A stretch of DNA of 55,442 bases from assembly GCA_910583755.1 (NCBI GenBank), contig CAJTZO010000017.1, positions 1 through 55,442 of the forward strand, in the 5' to 3' direction. Positions 1-6,969 of the stretch are shown piece by piece. Position 1 is the stretch's first letter. Each line of letters opens with the position of its first letter. Origin of the DNA: an uncultured Clostridia bacterium. Its GTDB lineage: Bacteria > Bacillota > Clostridia > Lachnospirales > Anaerotignaceae. Position numbers and translations under genes: made by a program. Under the pieces are notes generated by a model, which saw only the letters and a program-made list of their open reading frames with translations, did no database searches and was not told the DNA's origin.

Positions 1-166
1 TCCATTCTTGTAATGTTATGTTATATTTAGGACTGATATACTCAAATATTTCTTTCGCTCTATTAGATATTTCATCATTTATTACTTTCCTTCTATATTT
101 TACTACAAGTATCAAATGATAGTTTAAGCTGAATACTGAATGTGCATTATTATCTAATTTTATCAT
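1..166 (-). CDS. tnpA: IS200/IS605-family transposase TnpA, 5' part only (runs off the window)
   Basis: This is the N-terminal 55 residues of a small Y1-type (HUH) transposase that would move single-stranded DNA. Translating the minus strand from the ATG at 166 gives a protein starting MIKLDNNAHSVFSLNYHL and continuing LVVKYRRKVINDEISNRAKE, the characteristic beginning of IS200-like TnpA proteins. The HUH motif and catalytic tyrosine lie further on and are outside the window, so whether the gene is intact cannot be judged. A consensus promoter sits just upstream at 196-224 and a strong hairpin at 244-264. Whether a tnpB accompanies it also cannot be seen. Confidence 0.88.
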   Translation of the reverse strand, partial: MIKLDNNAHSVFSLNYHLILVVKYRRKVINDEISNRAKEIFEYISPKYNITLQEW

Positions 167-195
167 ATAATCACCATTTTCTTATTACTCGACTG

Positions 196-224
196 ATTAT
201 ACTATATTATTTTTAATTTGTCAA
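196..224 (-). promoter_or_regulatory. Consensus sigma-A promoter of tnpA
   Basis: On the minus strand TTGACA (224-219) is followed by a 17-nt spacer and TATAAT (201-196). Both hexamers are perfect consensus. The ATG of tnpA is 30 nt downstream. Confidence 0.85.
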
Positions 225-243
225 TAATGGGAATGCAATTCAT

Positions 244-264
244 CCCCCACCTCTTAGGTGGGGG
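244..264. repeat. IS200/IS605 subterminal end hairpin
   Basis: CCCCCACCT (244-252) pairs perfectly with AGGTGGGGG (256-264) around a 3-nt loop. It is the most GC-rich stem in the first kilobase. Its position upstream of tnpA matches the left-end hairpin that TnpA recognises in this family. Confidence 0.65.
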
Positions 265-313
265 AATTCTTACTGAAATTAGTTAAAAATTTGTATTAAT
301 GGAAATAAAATAA

Positions 314-344
314 AATTCCCTATCTCAACGGTATGGAGATAGGG
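314..344 (-). terminator. Rho-independent terminator after the chrA pair
   Basis: On the minus strand CCCTATCTC (344-336 side) pairs with GAGATAGGG (326-318 side), followed by an AT-rich tail. It begins 7 nt past the stop of the last gene of the yqhQ-prmC-prfA-chrA-chrA operon. Confidence 0.8.
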
Positions 345-350
345 AGTTGC

Positions 351-911
351 TTAAAAGTGAAACAAAATACCAACGATTGCAGCCAAAGCAATATAAAAAA
401 TAGGGTGTTTATCAAATTTATTCATAAGCACAAAAAATACTACAAATAAAATACATTCTTTTGGTTTTATAAAACTTGCCCAAGCTGCATTTTGTATAGC
501 TTCTATACGAAACAAAGATTGTACCAGTACAGCAAAACCAGCAGACGCAATTAAGCCTGTCACAGTTGGTCTTAAAGTAGAAAAAACTCTTTCTACATAT
601 AAATTATTTCTAAATTTTTCCAAAAACTTAGAAACCCATATAATAATGATAATAGAAGGCATAACAAGTCCCACTGTTGCGATAATACTACCTAGAACAC
701 CCATGTTTTGAAAACCTGTATAGGTTGCCATGTTAATTCCCATAGGACCTGGTGTAGATTCTGAAATGGCAATCATATCAGCAATCATATCTTTGGTAAA
801 CCAATCATATTTATCTGCCATATCATATAAAAAGGGAAGTGTTGCTAATCCACCACCAACTGCAAAAAGCCCTGTTTTAAAAAATTCTGCAAAAAGAATC
901 CATATTTCCAT
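351..911 (-). CDS. chrA: Chromate transporter family protein, second half of a split pair
   Basis: This is a 186-residue inner-membrane protein of the CHR (ChrA) family. The sequence shows the family's N-terminal block (FKTGLFAVGGGLATLPFL), the conserved ESTPGPMGINMATYTGF segment, and several hydrophobic stretches that look like five or six membrane segments. Long ChrA proteins have two such halves in one chain; here they are separate genes, as in the short-chain CHR proteins that act in pairs. Its ATG shares one base with the TAA of the upstream half (TAATG), so the two are translationally coupled. Chromate or sulfate as substrate is known only for some family members, so the substrate here is not established. 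Confidence 0.85.
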   Translation of the reverse strand: MEIWILFAEFFKTGLFAVGGGLATLPFLYDMADKYDWFTKDMIADMIAISESTPGPMGINMATYTGFQNMGVLGSIIATVGLVMPSIIIIIWVSKFLEKFRNNLYVERVFSTLRPTVTGLIASAGFAVLVQSLFRIEAIQNAAWASFIKPKECILFVVFFVLMNKFDKHPIFYIALAAIVGILFHF

Positions 912-1447
912 TATTCTTTTCCTCCTTTTAAAAGAAGCCCAAGTCCACCACCAATGACTACCACAATAATAGGAGAAATATTAAGAAAAAAAGAAGCAAT
1001 AAAAGCAATGATGGTAATGGCAATGCAAATTTTATCAACAGATGTTTTTTTCCACATTCGAATCACTGCATTCAATATTAATACACCCACTACAACACGA
1101 ATGGCTCCTAAAGCGTTTTGTATTATTTCTAATTCTGCAAAATTATTTAAAAATGCGGCAATCAATGTAACAATTACAATGGAAGGAAAAACGACTCCCG
1201 CTGTTGCTGCAATTCCGCCTAAAATTCCTTTTCTTTTATAACCAATAAAGGTTGCTGTATTAACAGCAATTACACCAGGTGTACATTGCCCAATGGCAAA
1301 ATAATCCATGATTTCGTCTTCGGTTGCCCATTTTCGTTGTTCTACAATTTCCTTTTGAATCATAGGTAACATAGCATATCCGCCGCCAAATGTAAAACCA
1401 CCAATTCGACAAAAGGATAAAAACAAATCTACTAGCTCCTTCAACAT
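911..1447 (-). CDS. chrA: Chromate transporter family protein, first half of a split pair
   Basis: This is a 178-residue CHR-family membrane protein that pairs with the gene downstream. It shows the family signature twice over: RIGGFTFGGGYAMLPMI near the N-terminus and IGQCTPGVIAVNTATFIGY near residue 60, then hydrophobic segments. I placed the start at the ATG at 1447 because an AGGAAG site lies just upstream; a longer frame reaches 1480 but has no ribosome binding site. It begins 38 nt after prfA on the same strand with no terminator visible between them, so it is probably read through from the prfA operon. Confidence 0.85.
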   Translation of the reverse strand: MLKELVDLFLSFCRIGGFTFGGGYAMLPMIQKEIVEQRKWATEDEIMDYFAIGQCTPGVIAVNTATFIGYKRKGILGGIAATAGVVFPSIVIVTLIAAFLNNFAELEIIQNALGAIRVVVGVLILNAVIRMWKKTSVDKICIAITIIAFIASFFLNISPIIVVVIGGGLGLLLKGGKE

Positions 1448-1485
1448 ACACACTTCCTTTCCCAACTTTTTGAGACGCACTTTTT

Positions 1486-2559
1486 TTAAGAAAATAAGTC
1501 TGTTTGTAATTTTTTTGCTTGGTCTGTTGTGATAAGTATGTTCATAATCTCGTCTAAGTCTCCATCTAAAATACCATCTAATCGGTGGAGGGTTAAACTC
1601 ACTCTATGGTCGGTTACACGTCCCTGCGGGAAATTATAAGTTCTTATTCTTTCACTTCTGTCTCCTGTTCCCACTTGAGAACGTCTGTCTGCTGAGATTT
1701 CTGCATCATGTTTTGCTTGTTCCATTTCATATAAACGTGCATAAAGCACTTTCAACGCTTGTGCTTTATTTTTAATTTGAGATTTTTCATTTTGACAAGA
1801 TACTACAATACCTGTAGGAATGTGAGTTACCCTTACGGCAGAATCTGTAGTATTTACACATTGTCCACCATTTCCAGAGGAACGAAATACATCAATGCGC
1901 ACATCATTTCTATTTAAGTTGACATCTACTTCTTCTGCTTCTGGTAAAACTGCTACTGTGACAGTAGAGGTGTGGATTCTGCCACCACTTTCTGTAGAAG
2001 GAATCCTTTGGACTCTATGCACACCACTTTCATATTTTAAACGAGAATAGGCCCCTTGTCCCTGTATCATAAAGGAAATTTCTTTAAAACCGCCTAAATC
2101 ATTTTCATTACTGTTCATAATTTCTGTTTTCCAGCGACGTCTTTCTGCATAACGAGAGTACATACGAAATAAATCACCTGCAAATAGTGCTGCTTCATCA
2201 CCACCAGCACCACCTCGAATTTCTACAATAACATTTTTATCATCGTTGGGGTCTTTTGGTAATAATAATATGGTAAGTTCTTTTTTTAGTTCTTCTAAAA
2301 TTTGCTTATTTTCAGATAATTCTTCTTTTACCAATTCCCGCATATCTTCTTCTAATTTTTCATTTAAAAGTTCTAAATTATCTATAATTTCCTGCTCTAT
2401 TTTTTTATATTGCCTATATTTTTCTATGATTGGTGTTAAATCACTATATTCTTTCATTAATTTGCGCCATTCTGTTTGGTTCGCAATCATATCAGGGTCG
2501 TTTACCTGCTCAGATAAATCAATATATTTTCTTTCAATTTCTGCTAATTTATCTAACAT
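1486..2559 (-). CDS. prfA: Peptide chain release factor 1
   Basis: RF1 reads UAA and UAG in the ribosomal A site and triggers hydrolysis of the peptidyl-tRNA. The 357-residue length is normal. The codon-recognition tripeptide PxT appears as PST in RIPSTESGGRIHTS, which identifies RF1; RF2 has SPF. The catalytic GGQ lies in SSGNGGQCVNTTDSA, whose glutamine is the residue methylated by PrmC. The prmC gene sits immediately upstream on the same strand, the usual prmC-prfA order. The AGGAGG upstream of the ATG (2559) is clear. Confidence is very high. Confidence 0.97.
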   Translation of the reverse strand: MLDKLAEIERKYIDLSEQVNDPDMIANQTEWRKLMKEYSDLTPIIEKYRQYKKIEQEIIDNLELLNEKLEEDMRELVKEELSENKQILEELKKELTILLLPKDPNDDKNVIVEIRGGAGGDEAALFAGDLFRMYSRYAERRRWKTEIMNSNENDLGGFKEISFMIQGQGAYSRLKYESGVHRVQRIPSTESGGRIHTSTVTVAVLPEAEEVDVNLNRNDVRIDVFRSSGNGGQCVNTTDSAVRVTHIPTGIVVSCQNEKSQIKNKAQALKVLYARLYEMEQAKHDAEISADRRSQVGTGDRSERIRTYNFPQGRVTDHRVSLTLHRLDGILDGDLDEIMNILITTDQAKKLQTDLFS

Positions 2560-2623
2560 ATTTTTTCCTCCTAAAACCTTGTAGCCCTTAAGTAACTTTG
2601 TTTATGGTAGAGAAAAGAGCATT

Positions 2624-3466
2624 TCAAGGTTTTATTTTTTGTGCTGCAATTACTCTATCCAATCCAGCTAAATCTTGATATACCATAAGATTTACAAAAC
2701 CATTTTGCTTTAAAATATTACATACAGCAGTTGCTTGTTGATACCCAATTTCAAAAAATATCCAACCACCTTGCTTCAGATATTTTTTTCCCTGCGCCAC
2801 TATTTTTTGATAAAAATATAAACCATTTTCTCCTCCATCTAATGCAAGATGAGGTTCAAAATCTTTAACAGACTTTATTAATGTTGGTATTTCTTTTGTG
2901 GCAATATAAGGTGGGTTGGAAACAATCGCATCAAAATGTTGTTCTGGTACAGATTCCAATAAATCGCTTTGTAACCATTCAATGAAAACATGATTTTTTT
3001 GCGCGTTTTTTTGTGCCGTTTCTAATGCGATATTACTAATATCTGTACCACACAAAGTAAGATTACCATATTTTGCTAAACTAATAGCAATACAGCCTGT
3101 TCCAGTACAAATATCAATTATTTTTGTGAAATGCTCCCTTTTGTGATAGTTTAATACTGTTTCTACTAAAGTTTCTGTGTCTGCCCTAGGAATTAAAACA
3201 CCTTCCTGCACCTCAAAAGGTAAGCCCATAAATTCACAAATACCTGTAATATATGCCATAGGTTTCTGCTGTTCTCTTTGTTCTAAATCATAAAAAAATA
3301 GTTTTTGCTGTTCTTGTGTTAAAACAACATTATCTTTCGTATAAAGTTCCACTTCACTCAATGTGGTCACTTTTTTTAATATCAATTTTGCATCAAGTGC
3401 ATAGCTTTCTATTTCACATTGTTTTAGTCTTTTTTTTGCCAATAATAAGGCTTCTTTGACATTCAT
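2624..3466 (-). CDS. prmC: Release factor glutamine N5-methyltransferase
   Basis: PrmC methylates the glutamine of the GGQ motif of release factors, using S-adenosylmethionine. The 280-residue protein has the helical N-terminal substrate-binding part, the SAM-binding segment DICTGTGCIAISLAK and the diagnostic NPPY in SNPPYIATKEI, which binds the target glutamine. Its target prfA follows 64 nt downstream. Its ATG overlaps the end of the upstream yqhQ-like gene by 4 nt (ATGA), which indicates coupling. Confidence 0.95.
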   Translation of the reverse strand: MNVKEALLLAKKRLKQCEIESYALDAKLILKKVTTLSEVELYTKDNVVLTQEQQKLFFYDLEQREQQKPMAYITGICEFMGLPFEVQEGVLIPRADTETLVETVLNYHKREHFTKIIDICTGTGCIAISLAKYGNLTLCGTDISNIALETAQKNAQKNHVFIEWLQSDLLESVPEQHFDAIVSNPPYIATKEIPTLIKSVKDFEPHLALDGGENGLYFYQKIVAQGKKYLKQGGWIFFEIGYQQATAVCNILKQNGFVNLMVYQDLAGLDRVIAAQKIKP

Positions 3467-4404
3467 TTTTCTTCCTCTATTTTTTGGCTGTCGTCGCCTT
3501 CCACTTCTAATACTTTTTTCATTGCTGCAATTGCCGTTTCTATTTGACTGCTGTCTGGTTCACTAGTTGTAATTTTTTGTAAACATAATCCAGGATAACT
3601 TACCATTGCGACTAATTTATTATCAGAGCTGCCTGCCCATTTGATAACTTCATAGGAAATACCTGCAATAAATGGGACTAACACAATACGACTAACAAGA
3701 CGTAAGGCAAAATTATCTGTTTGTACAAAAAATAATACTATCATACTAATAAGCATAACTAAAAGTAAAAAACTTGTACCACATCTTTTATGCAGTCTGG
3801 TGCAAGTTTTTACATTTTCTACTGTCAATGGCAGTTCTTTTTCAAAACAATTAATGGTTTTATGTTCTGCACCGTGATATTGGAAGACTCTTTGTATTTC
3901 TTTCATTTTTGAAATAGCAAAAATATAGACTAAAAAAATGGTAATGCGAATCAAACCTTCTACAATTCCTAAACCCCATGTAGGGATAATTTTTTTAAAA
4001 AATCCTCCTAACCATACAGGAAGCATAAAAAATAGTCCTATACTCATAATAATAGACAAAAATACGCTAAAATAAATAATAAAATCATTCATTTTATCAC
4101 CAAATTTATTCATTATCCATTGCTCTAGTTTAGAAGGTTCTCCTTCTTCTTCTATGGCTTCCCCAGCAATTTCGGCAGAACGCATCATAATTTTAGTTCC
4201 TGTTACCAGAGAATCCACAAATGCTGCGATTCCCCGAAAAATGGGGAGAGTAAACAATTTATATTTTTTAGAAAGTCCTGTACAGTTTTGTTCTTCTAAT
4301 GTAATGCTGCCTTCTGGATTTCGTACTGCCATAGCATATATCGTTTTTCCACGCATCATAACACCTTCAATGACTGCTTGACCACCAATACTTGTCCTTT
4401 TCAA
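3463..4404 (-). CDS. YqhQ-like DUF1385 membrane protein
   Basis: This is a 313-residue integral membrane protein of the DUF1385 family (B. subtilis YqhQ type), whose molecular function is not known. The family hallmarks are visible: IGGQAVIEGVMMRG at the N-terminus, a central set of hydrophobic segments, and FQYHGAEHKTINCFE followed by HKRCGTSFLL. The C-terminal ~35 residues are charged. The start is a TTG at 4404 with only a weak ribosome binding site, chosen because the family begins just ahead of GGQAVIEGVM. In many Firmicutes it stands next to prmC-prfA, as here, suggesting a translation or cell-envelope link, but that is inference. Confidence 0.9.
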   Translation of the reverse strand: MKRTSIGGQAVIEGVMMRGKTIYAMAVRNPEGSITLEEQNCTGLSKKYKLFTLPIFRGIAAFVDSLVTGTKIMMRSAEIAGEAIEEEGEPSKLEQWIMNKFGDKMNDFIIYFSVFLSIIMSIGLFFMLPVWLGGFFKKIIPTWGLGIVEGLIRITIFLVYIFAISKMKEIQRVFQYHGAEHKTINCFEKELPLTVENVKTCTRLHKRCGTSFLLLVMLISMIVLFFVQTDNFALRLVSRIVLVPFIAGISYEVIKWAGSSDNKLVAMVSYPGLCLQKITTSEPDSSQIETAIAAMKKVLEVEGDDSQKIEEEK

Positions 4405-4439
4405 TTTCTCAACTTCTTTCTATAATTTATTGTTAAGAA

Positions 4440-4555
4440 AATTTTAAAATACTTAAAACTTTGAGGACTTTGTCCTCAAACTCCTACAAGCTTTTTAAAA
4501 AAAGCTTGACCAAAAACTATTGGGAAAAACTAACGTTTTTCCTATTTTAGAAGGA
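4440..4555 (-). repeat. Partial copy of the hairpin-rich intergenic repeat (copy A)
   Basis: The segment carries the GAGGACtttGTCCTC hairpin (4463-4479), an AAGCTTTTT/AAAAAGCTT-type hairpin (4489-4507) and an AACTAACGTTTTT block. All three are modules of the larger repeats at 9477, 21389, 33002, 51950 and 54431. The module order fits an element on the minus strand. It lies directly upstream of the yqhQ-like gene. Confidence 0.55.
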
Positions 4556-4560
4556 ATTGT

Positions 4561-5033
4561 TTAATTTTCATCAAACAATGTTAATCTTTCTTTCTAATAG
4601 AAGAATAAGCTTTTTCTGATTACTTACAGTTTGTGTTTTCATTTGCAAGTTTTGTTTAACTTCTGTTAAATAACGTTAAAATTCTTTATTAAGCTTTTTT
4701 TCAGTAGAATTATAAACTTTTTCCGATTGCCTATAGTTTGTGTTCATTTGCAAGTTTTGTTTAACTTCCGTCAAACAATGTTGAAGTTCTTTATTAAGCT
4801 TTTTTCAGTAGAATTATAAGCTTTTTCTGATTGTTTACAGTTTGTGTTTTCATTTGCAAGTTTTGTTTAACTTCTATCAAACAACGTTAAAGTTCTTTAT
4901 TAAGCTTTTTTCAGTAGAATTATAAGCTTTTTCCGATTGCCTACAGTTTGTGTTTATTTGCAAGTTTTGTTTAACTTCCGTCAAACAATGTTAAAGTTCT
5001 TTGCTAAGCTTTCTTTCAAGAAAGCGTGAAGCG
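4561..5033. repeat. Tandem array of four ~105-bp direct repeats
   Basis: The block ATTTGCAAGTTTTGTTTAAC recurs at 4641, 4746, 4852 and 4956, a spacing of 105, 106 and 104 bp. Each unit continues with a TCAAACAATGTTAAAGTTC-like segment, then TTATTAAGCTTTTTTCAG, GAATTATAAGC and a GATTGCCTACAGTTTGTG-like segment. Units differ by scattered point changes, so the array is not freshly duplicated. The gap between the rpmE terminator and the yqhQ-like gene holds nothing else. Diverged copies recur at 9680-9883. Confidence 0.85.
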
Positions 5034-5059
5034 TAAAAAAGGCGGGAATTCACCCCACC
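5034..5059 (-). terminator. Rho-independent terminator of rpmE
   Basis: On the minus strand GGTGGG (5059-5054) pairs with CCCGCC (5046-5041), followed by a run of six or seven T. It lies about 17 nt past the rpmE stop codon. Confidence 0.75.
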
Positions 5060-5075
5060 CTTTCGACCATTTATA

Positions 5076-5279
5076 TTATTTTCTGCCATATTTTTTGTTA
5101 AATTTCTCAACTCTACCGCCTGCTTCCAGCAATAATTTCTGGCTTCCAGTATAGAATGGATGGCATTTTGAACAAACTTCAACTCTGATTTCTTCTTTTG
5201 TAGAGCCTGTCACAAATTCGTTTCCACAGTTACATTTTACTGTTACTTGATTGTATTTAGGATGGATTCCTTCTCTCAT
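5076..5279 (-). CDS. rpmE: 50S ribosomal protein bL31 (zinc-binding form)
   Basis: bL31 is a small protein bridging the large subunit's central protuberance and the 30S head. The 67-residue sequence begins MREGIHPKYNQVTVKCNCG and keeps the CNC and CSKC cysteines (near residues 16-18 and 36-39) that bind zinc in the C+ form of L31. This suggests a zinc-free paralogue elsewhere could replace it under zinc limitation, although none is visible here. An AGAGGTG site precedes the ATG. It has its own promoter (5338-5366) and terminator, so it is a single-gene unit. Confidence 0.97.
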   Translation of the reverse strand: MREGIHPKYNQVTVKCNCGNEFVTGSTKEEIRVEVCSKCHPFYTGSQKLLLEAGGRVEKFNKKYGRK

Positions 5280-5337
5280 TCTTATTCACCTCTTTCTGTT
5301 GATCAATAACTTTACATTATTTAAAGACAACGGTAGT

Positions 5338-5366
5338 AGTATATCATAGTTTTTGCAATTTTGCAA
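5338..5366 (-). promoter_or_regulatory. Sigma-A promoter of rpmE
   Basis: On the minus strand TTGCAA (5366-5361), a 17-nt spacer and TATACT (5343-5338) form a good promoter about 58 nt upstream of the rpmE start. Confidence 0.7.
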
Positions 5367-5419
5367 TATCTTTTATGTACAAAAAGTATATAAAAAAATG
5401 ACTCTATGCTTATAAAAAC

Positions 5420-5450
5420 AAGAAAAGGCTATCTGTTCTGATAGCCTTTT
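5420..5450 (-). terminator. Rho-independent terminator after rho
   Basis: AAAGGCTATC (5424-5433) pairs with GATAGCCTTT (5440-5449) around a 6-nt loop, with T-rich DNA on the minus-strand side. It begins about 16 nt past the rho stop. A factor-independent stop behind the gene for the termination factor itself is ordinary. Confidence 0.85.
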
Positions 5451-5465
5451 TATATTTCTATGAGA

Positions 5466-6914
5466 TTATTTTTCAAATTTAGTATTCAAGCTTTTTTCAA
5501 ACATTGGTAGTCTACTAATAAATTCCTGATTATCTTCTGTTTTTTTCATCCATTCTAAAACATTTTCTGTTAAGTCTACTGCACTCATATTACTTGTTAC
5601 TTTTCTTAATATAAAAATACAATCCATTTCTTGTCTTGTTAAAAGTTTATCTTCTCTCCTTGTACCAGAACGGTTAATATCGACTGCTGGAAAAACACGT
5701 CTTTCTGCTAGTCTTCTGTCTAAAACTAATTCCATGTTCCCGGTACCCTTAAATTCTTCAAATATTACATCATCCATTTTACTTCCTGTGTCAACAAGTG
5801 CTGTTGCTAATATTGTTAAACTTCCGCCATCTTCAATATTTCTTGCTGCTCCAAAAAAACGCTTGGGCATATAAAGAGCAGAAGGGTCAAGTCCACCCGA
5901 TAAGGTTCTTCCACTTGGTGGAATGGTTAAGTTATATGCTCTTGCTAATCTTGTAATACTATCTAAAAGTATAATTAAATCTTTTCCTTGTTCCACCATT
6001 CTTTTAGCCCTTTCTAATACCATTTCTGCAACTCTTTTATGGTGTTCTGGTTCTTCATCAAAGGTGGAATAAACAATTTCTACATTGTCTCCTGTAATAG
6101 AACGTTGAATGTCGGTCACTTCTTCTGGCCTTTCATCAATCAATAAAAATATCAAATGTACTTCCTTATGATTTTTGGTAATTGCATTTGCTAATTGTGT
6201 TAATAGCATTGTTTTTCCCACTTTTGGAGGTGCAACAATAATTCCTCTTTGCCCTTTTCCAATAGGTGCAATCAAATCAATCAGGCGACCTGAAAGAGAA
6301 GTTCTGTTTGTTTCTAATTTTAATTTTTCTTCTGGATAAATGGGTGTTAAGTCTTCAAAAGAAGGTCTGTTTGCAGCTTTTTGTGGAGAATCTCCATTGA
6401 CTGTTTTAACATAAAGTAAGGCACTGTATTTTTCATTTTCTCTTGCAACTCGAATGTTGCCATTGACACAATCGCCTGTTTTGAGGTTAAACCGTTTGAT
6501 TTGAGACTGGGAAATATAAATATCTCCACTCCCTCTTAAAAAATTTTCTGCTCTTAAAAAACCATATCCATCCGGCATAACCTCTAAAATTCCTTCTCCT
6601 GTCAAACCGCTGTCTAAAGATTGCAACATTTTTTCTCTTTGCTCTTTTGTTTCTTGCTCCATATTTTTTTGTTCTTGTTCTACATTTGTTTGTTCTGAAA
6701 GTTCAATAAGCTGTTTCTTTTTTTCCAGTTCAAAACCATATGTAGTAATTTTTTTAATTGGTGCTGTTTCTTCTATATTTTTTTGTTCTTGTTGAGAATG
6801 TATTCTTTCAATTAGCTCAATTTTACGTAATTTACTAACAGATTTTAAACCAATTTCTTTTCCCATTTGTTGCAGCTCTATCAGTGTCTTTTTCGCTAAA
6901 TCTTCTCGCCCCAT
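5466..6914 (-). CDS. rho: Transcription termination factor Rho
   Basis: Rho is a hexameric RNA-dependent ATPase that pulls RNA from stalled polymerase. The 482 residues show the Rho N-terminal helix-extension-helix (1-40), then a Q/E/K-rich insert at about 41-100, the S1-like RNA-binding domain (EVMPDGYGFLRAENFL, 111-125, to about 170), the Walker A APPKVGKT (228-235), Walker B DLIILLDSITR (312-322) and the Q-loop/R-loop region SGRTLSGGLDPSALY (334-348). GGAGA precedes the ATG. It lies 55 nt behind the LysM gene on the same strand, so the two are probably co-transcribed. The acidic/glutamine insert is longer than in E. coli Rho. Confidence 0.96.
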   Translation of the reverse strand: MGREDLAKKTLIELQQMGKEIGLKSVSKLRKIELIERIHSQQEQKNIEETAPIKKITTYGFELEKKKQLIELSEQTNVEQEQKNMEQETKEQREKMLQSLDSGLTGEGILEVMPDGYGFLRAENFLRGSGDIYISQSQIKRFNLKTGDCVNGNIRVARENEKYSALLYVKTVNGDSPQKAANRPSFEDLTPIYPEEKLKLETNRTSLSGRLIDLIAPIGKGQRGIIVAPPKVGKTMLLTQLANAITKNHKEVHLIFLLIDERPEEVTDIQRSITGDNVEIVYSTFDEEPEHHKRVAEMVLERAKRMVEQGKDLIILLDSITRLARAYNLTIPPSGRTLSGGLDPSALYMPKRFFGAARNIEDGGSLTILATALVDTGSKMDDVIFEEFKGTGNMELVLDRRLAERRVFPAVDINRSGTRREDKLLTRQEMDCIFILRKVTSNMSAVDLTENVLEWMKKTEDNQEFISRLPMFEKSLNTKFEK

Positions 6915-6969
6915 ATCATTTCTCCATTCTATATTTTTTTAAAAATTGAATAGCCGTTTCATTTGTACA

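Larger units (their letters stand above)
1..290 (-). mobile_element. IS200/IS605-family insertion sequence, left-end portion
   Basis: The segment holds a truncated tnpA, its promoter and a 9-bp-stem GC-rich hairpin between tnpA and the flanking chrA terminator. IS200/IS605 elements carry subterminal imperfect hairpins recognised as single strands instead of terminal inverted repeats, and this hairpin is placed where the left-end hairpin belongs. The outer boundary (about 270-300) is an estimate: these elements make no target duplication, so the edge cannot be read from one end alone. Confidence 0.7.

Noticed and set aside
1260..1451. 63-codon minus-strand frame within the first chrA gene
   Set aside because: It is a shadow frame; the chrA frame has clear family motifs.
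4561..5033. Tandem array considered as CRISPR
   Set aside because: The unit is ~105 bp with no short invariant repeat and variable spacer pattern, and no cas genes are present.
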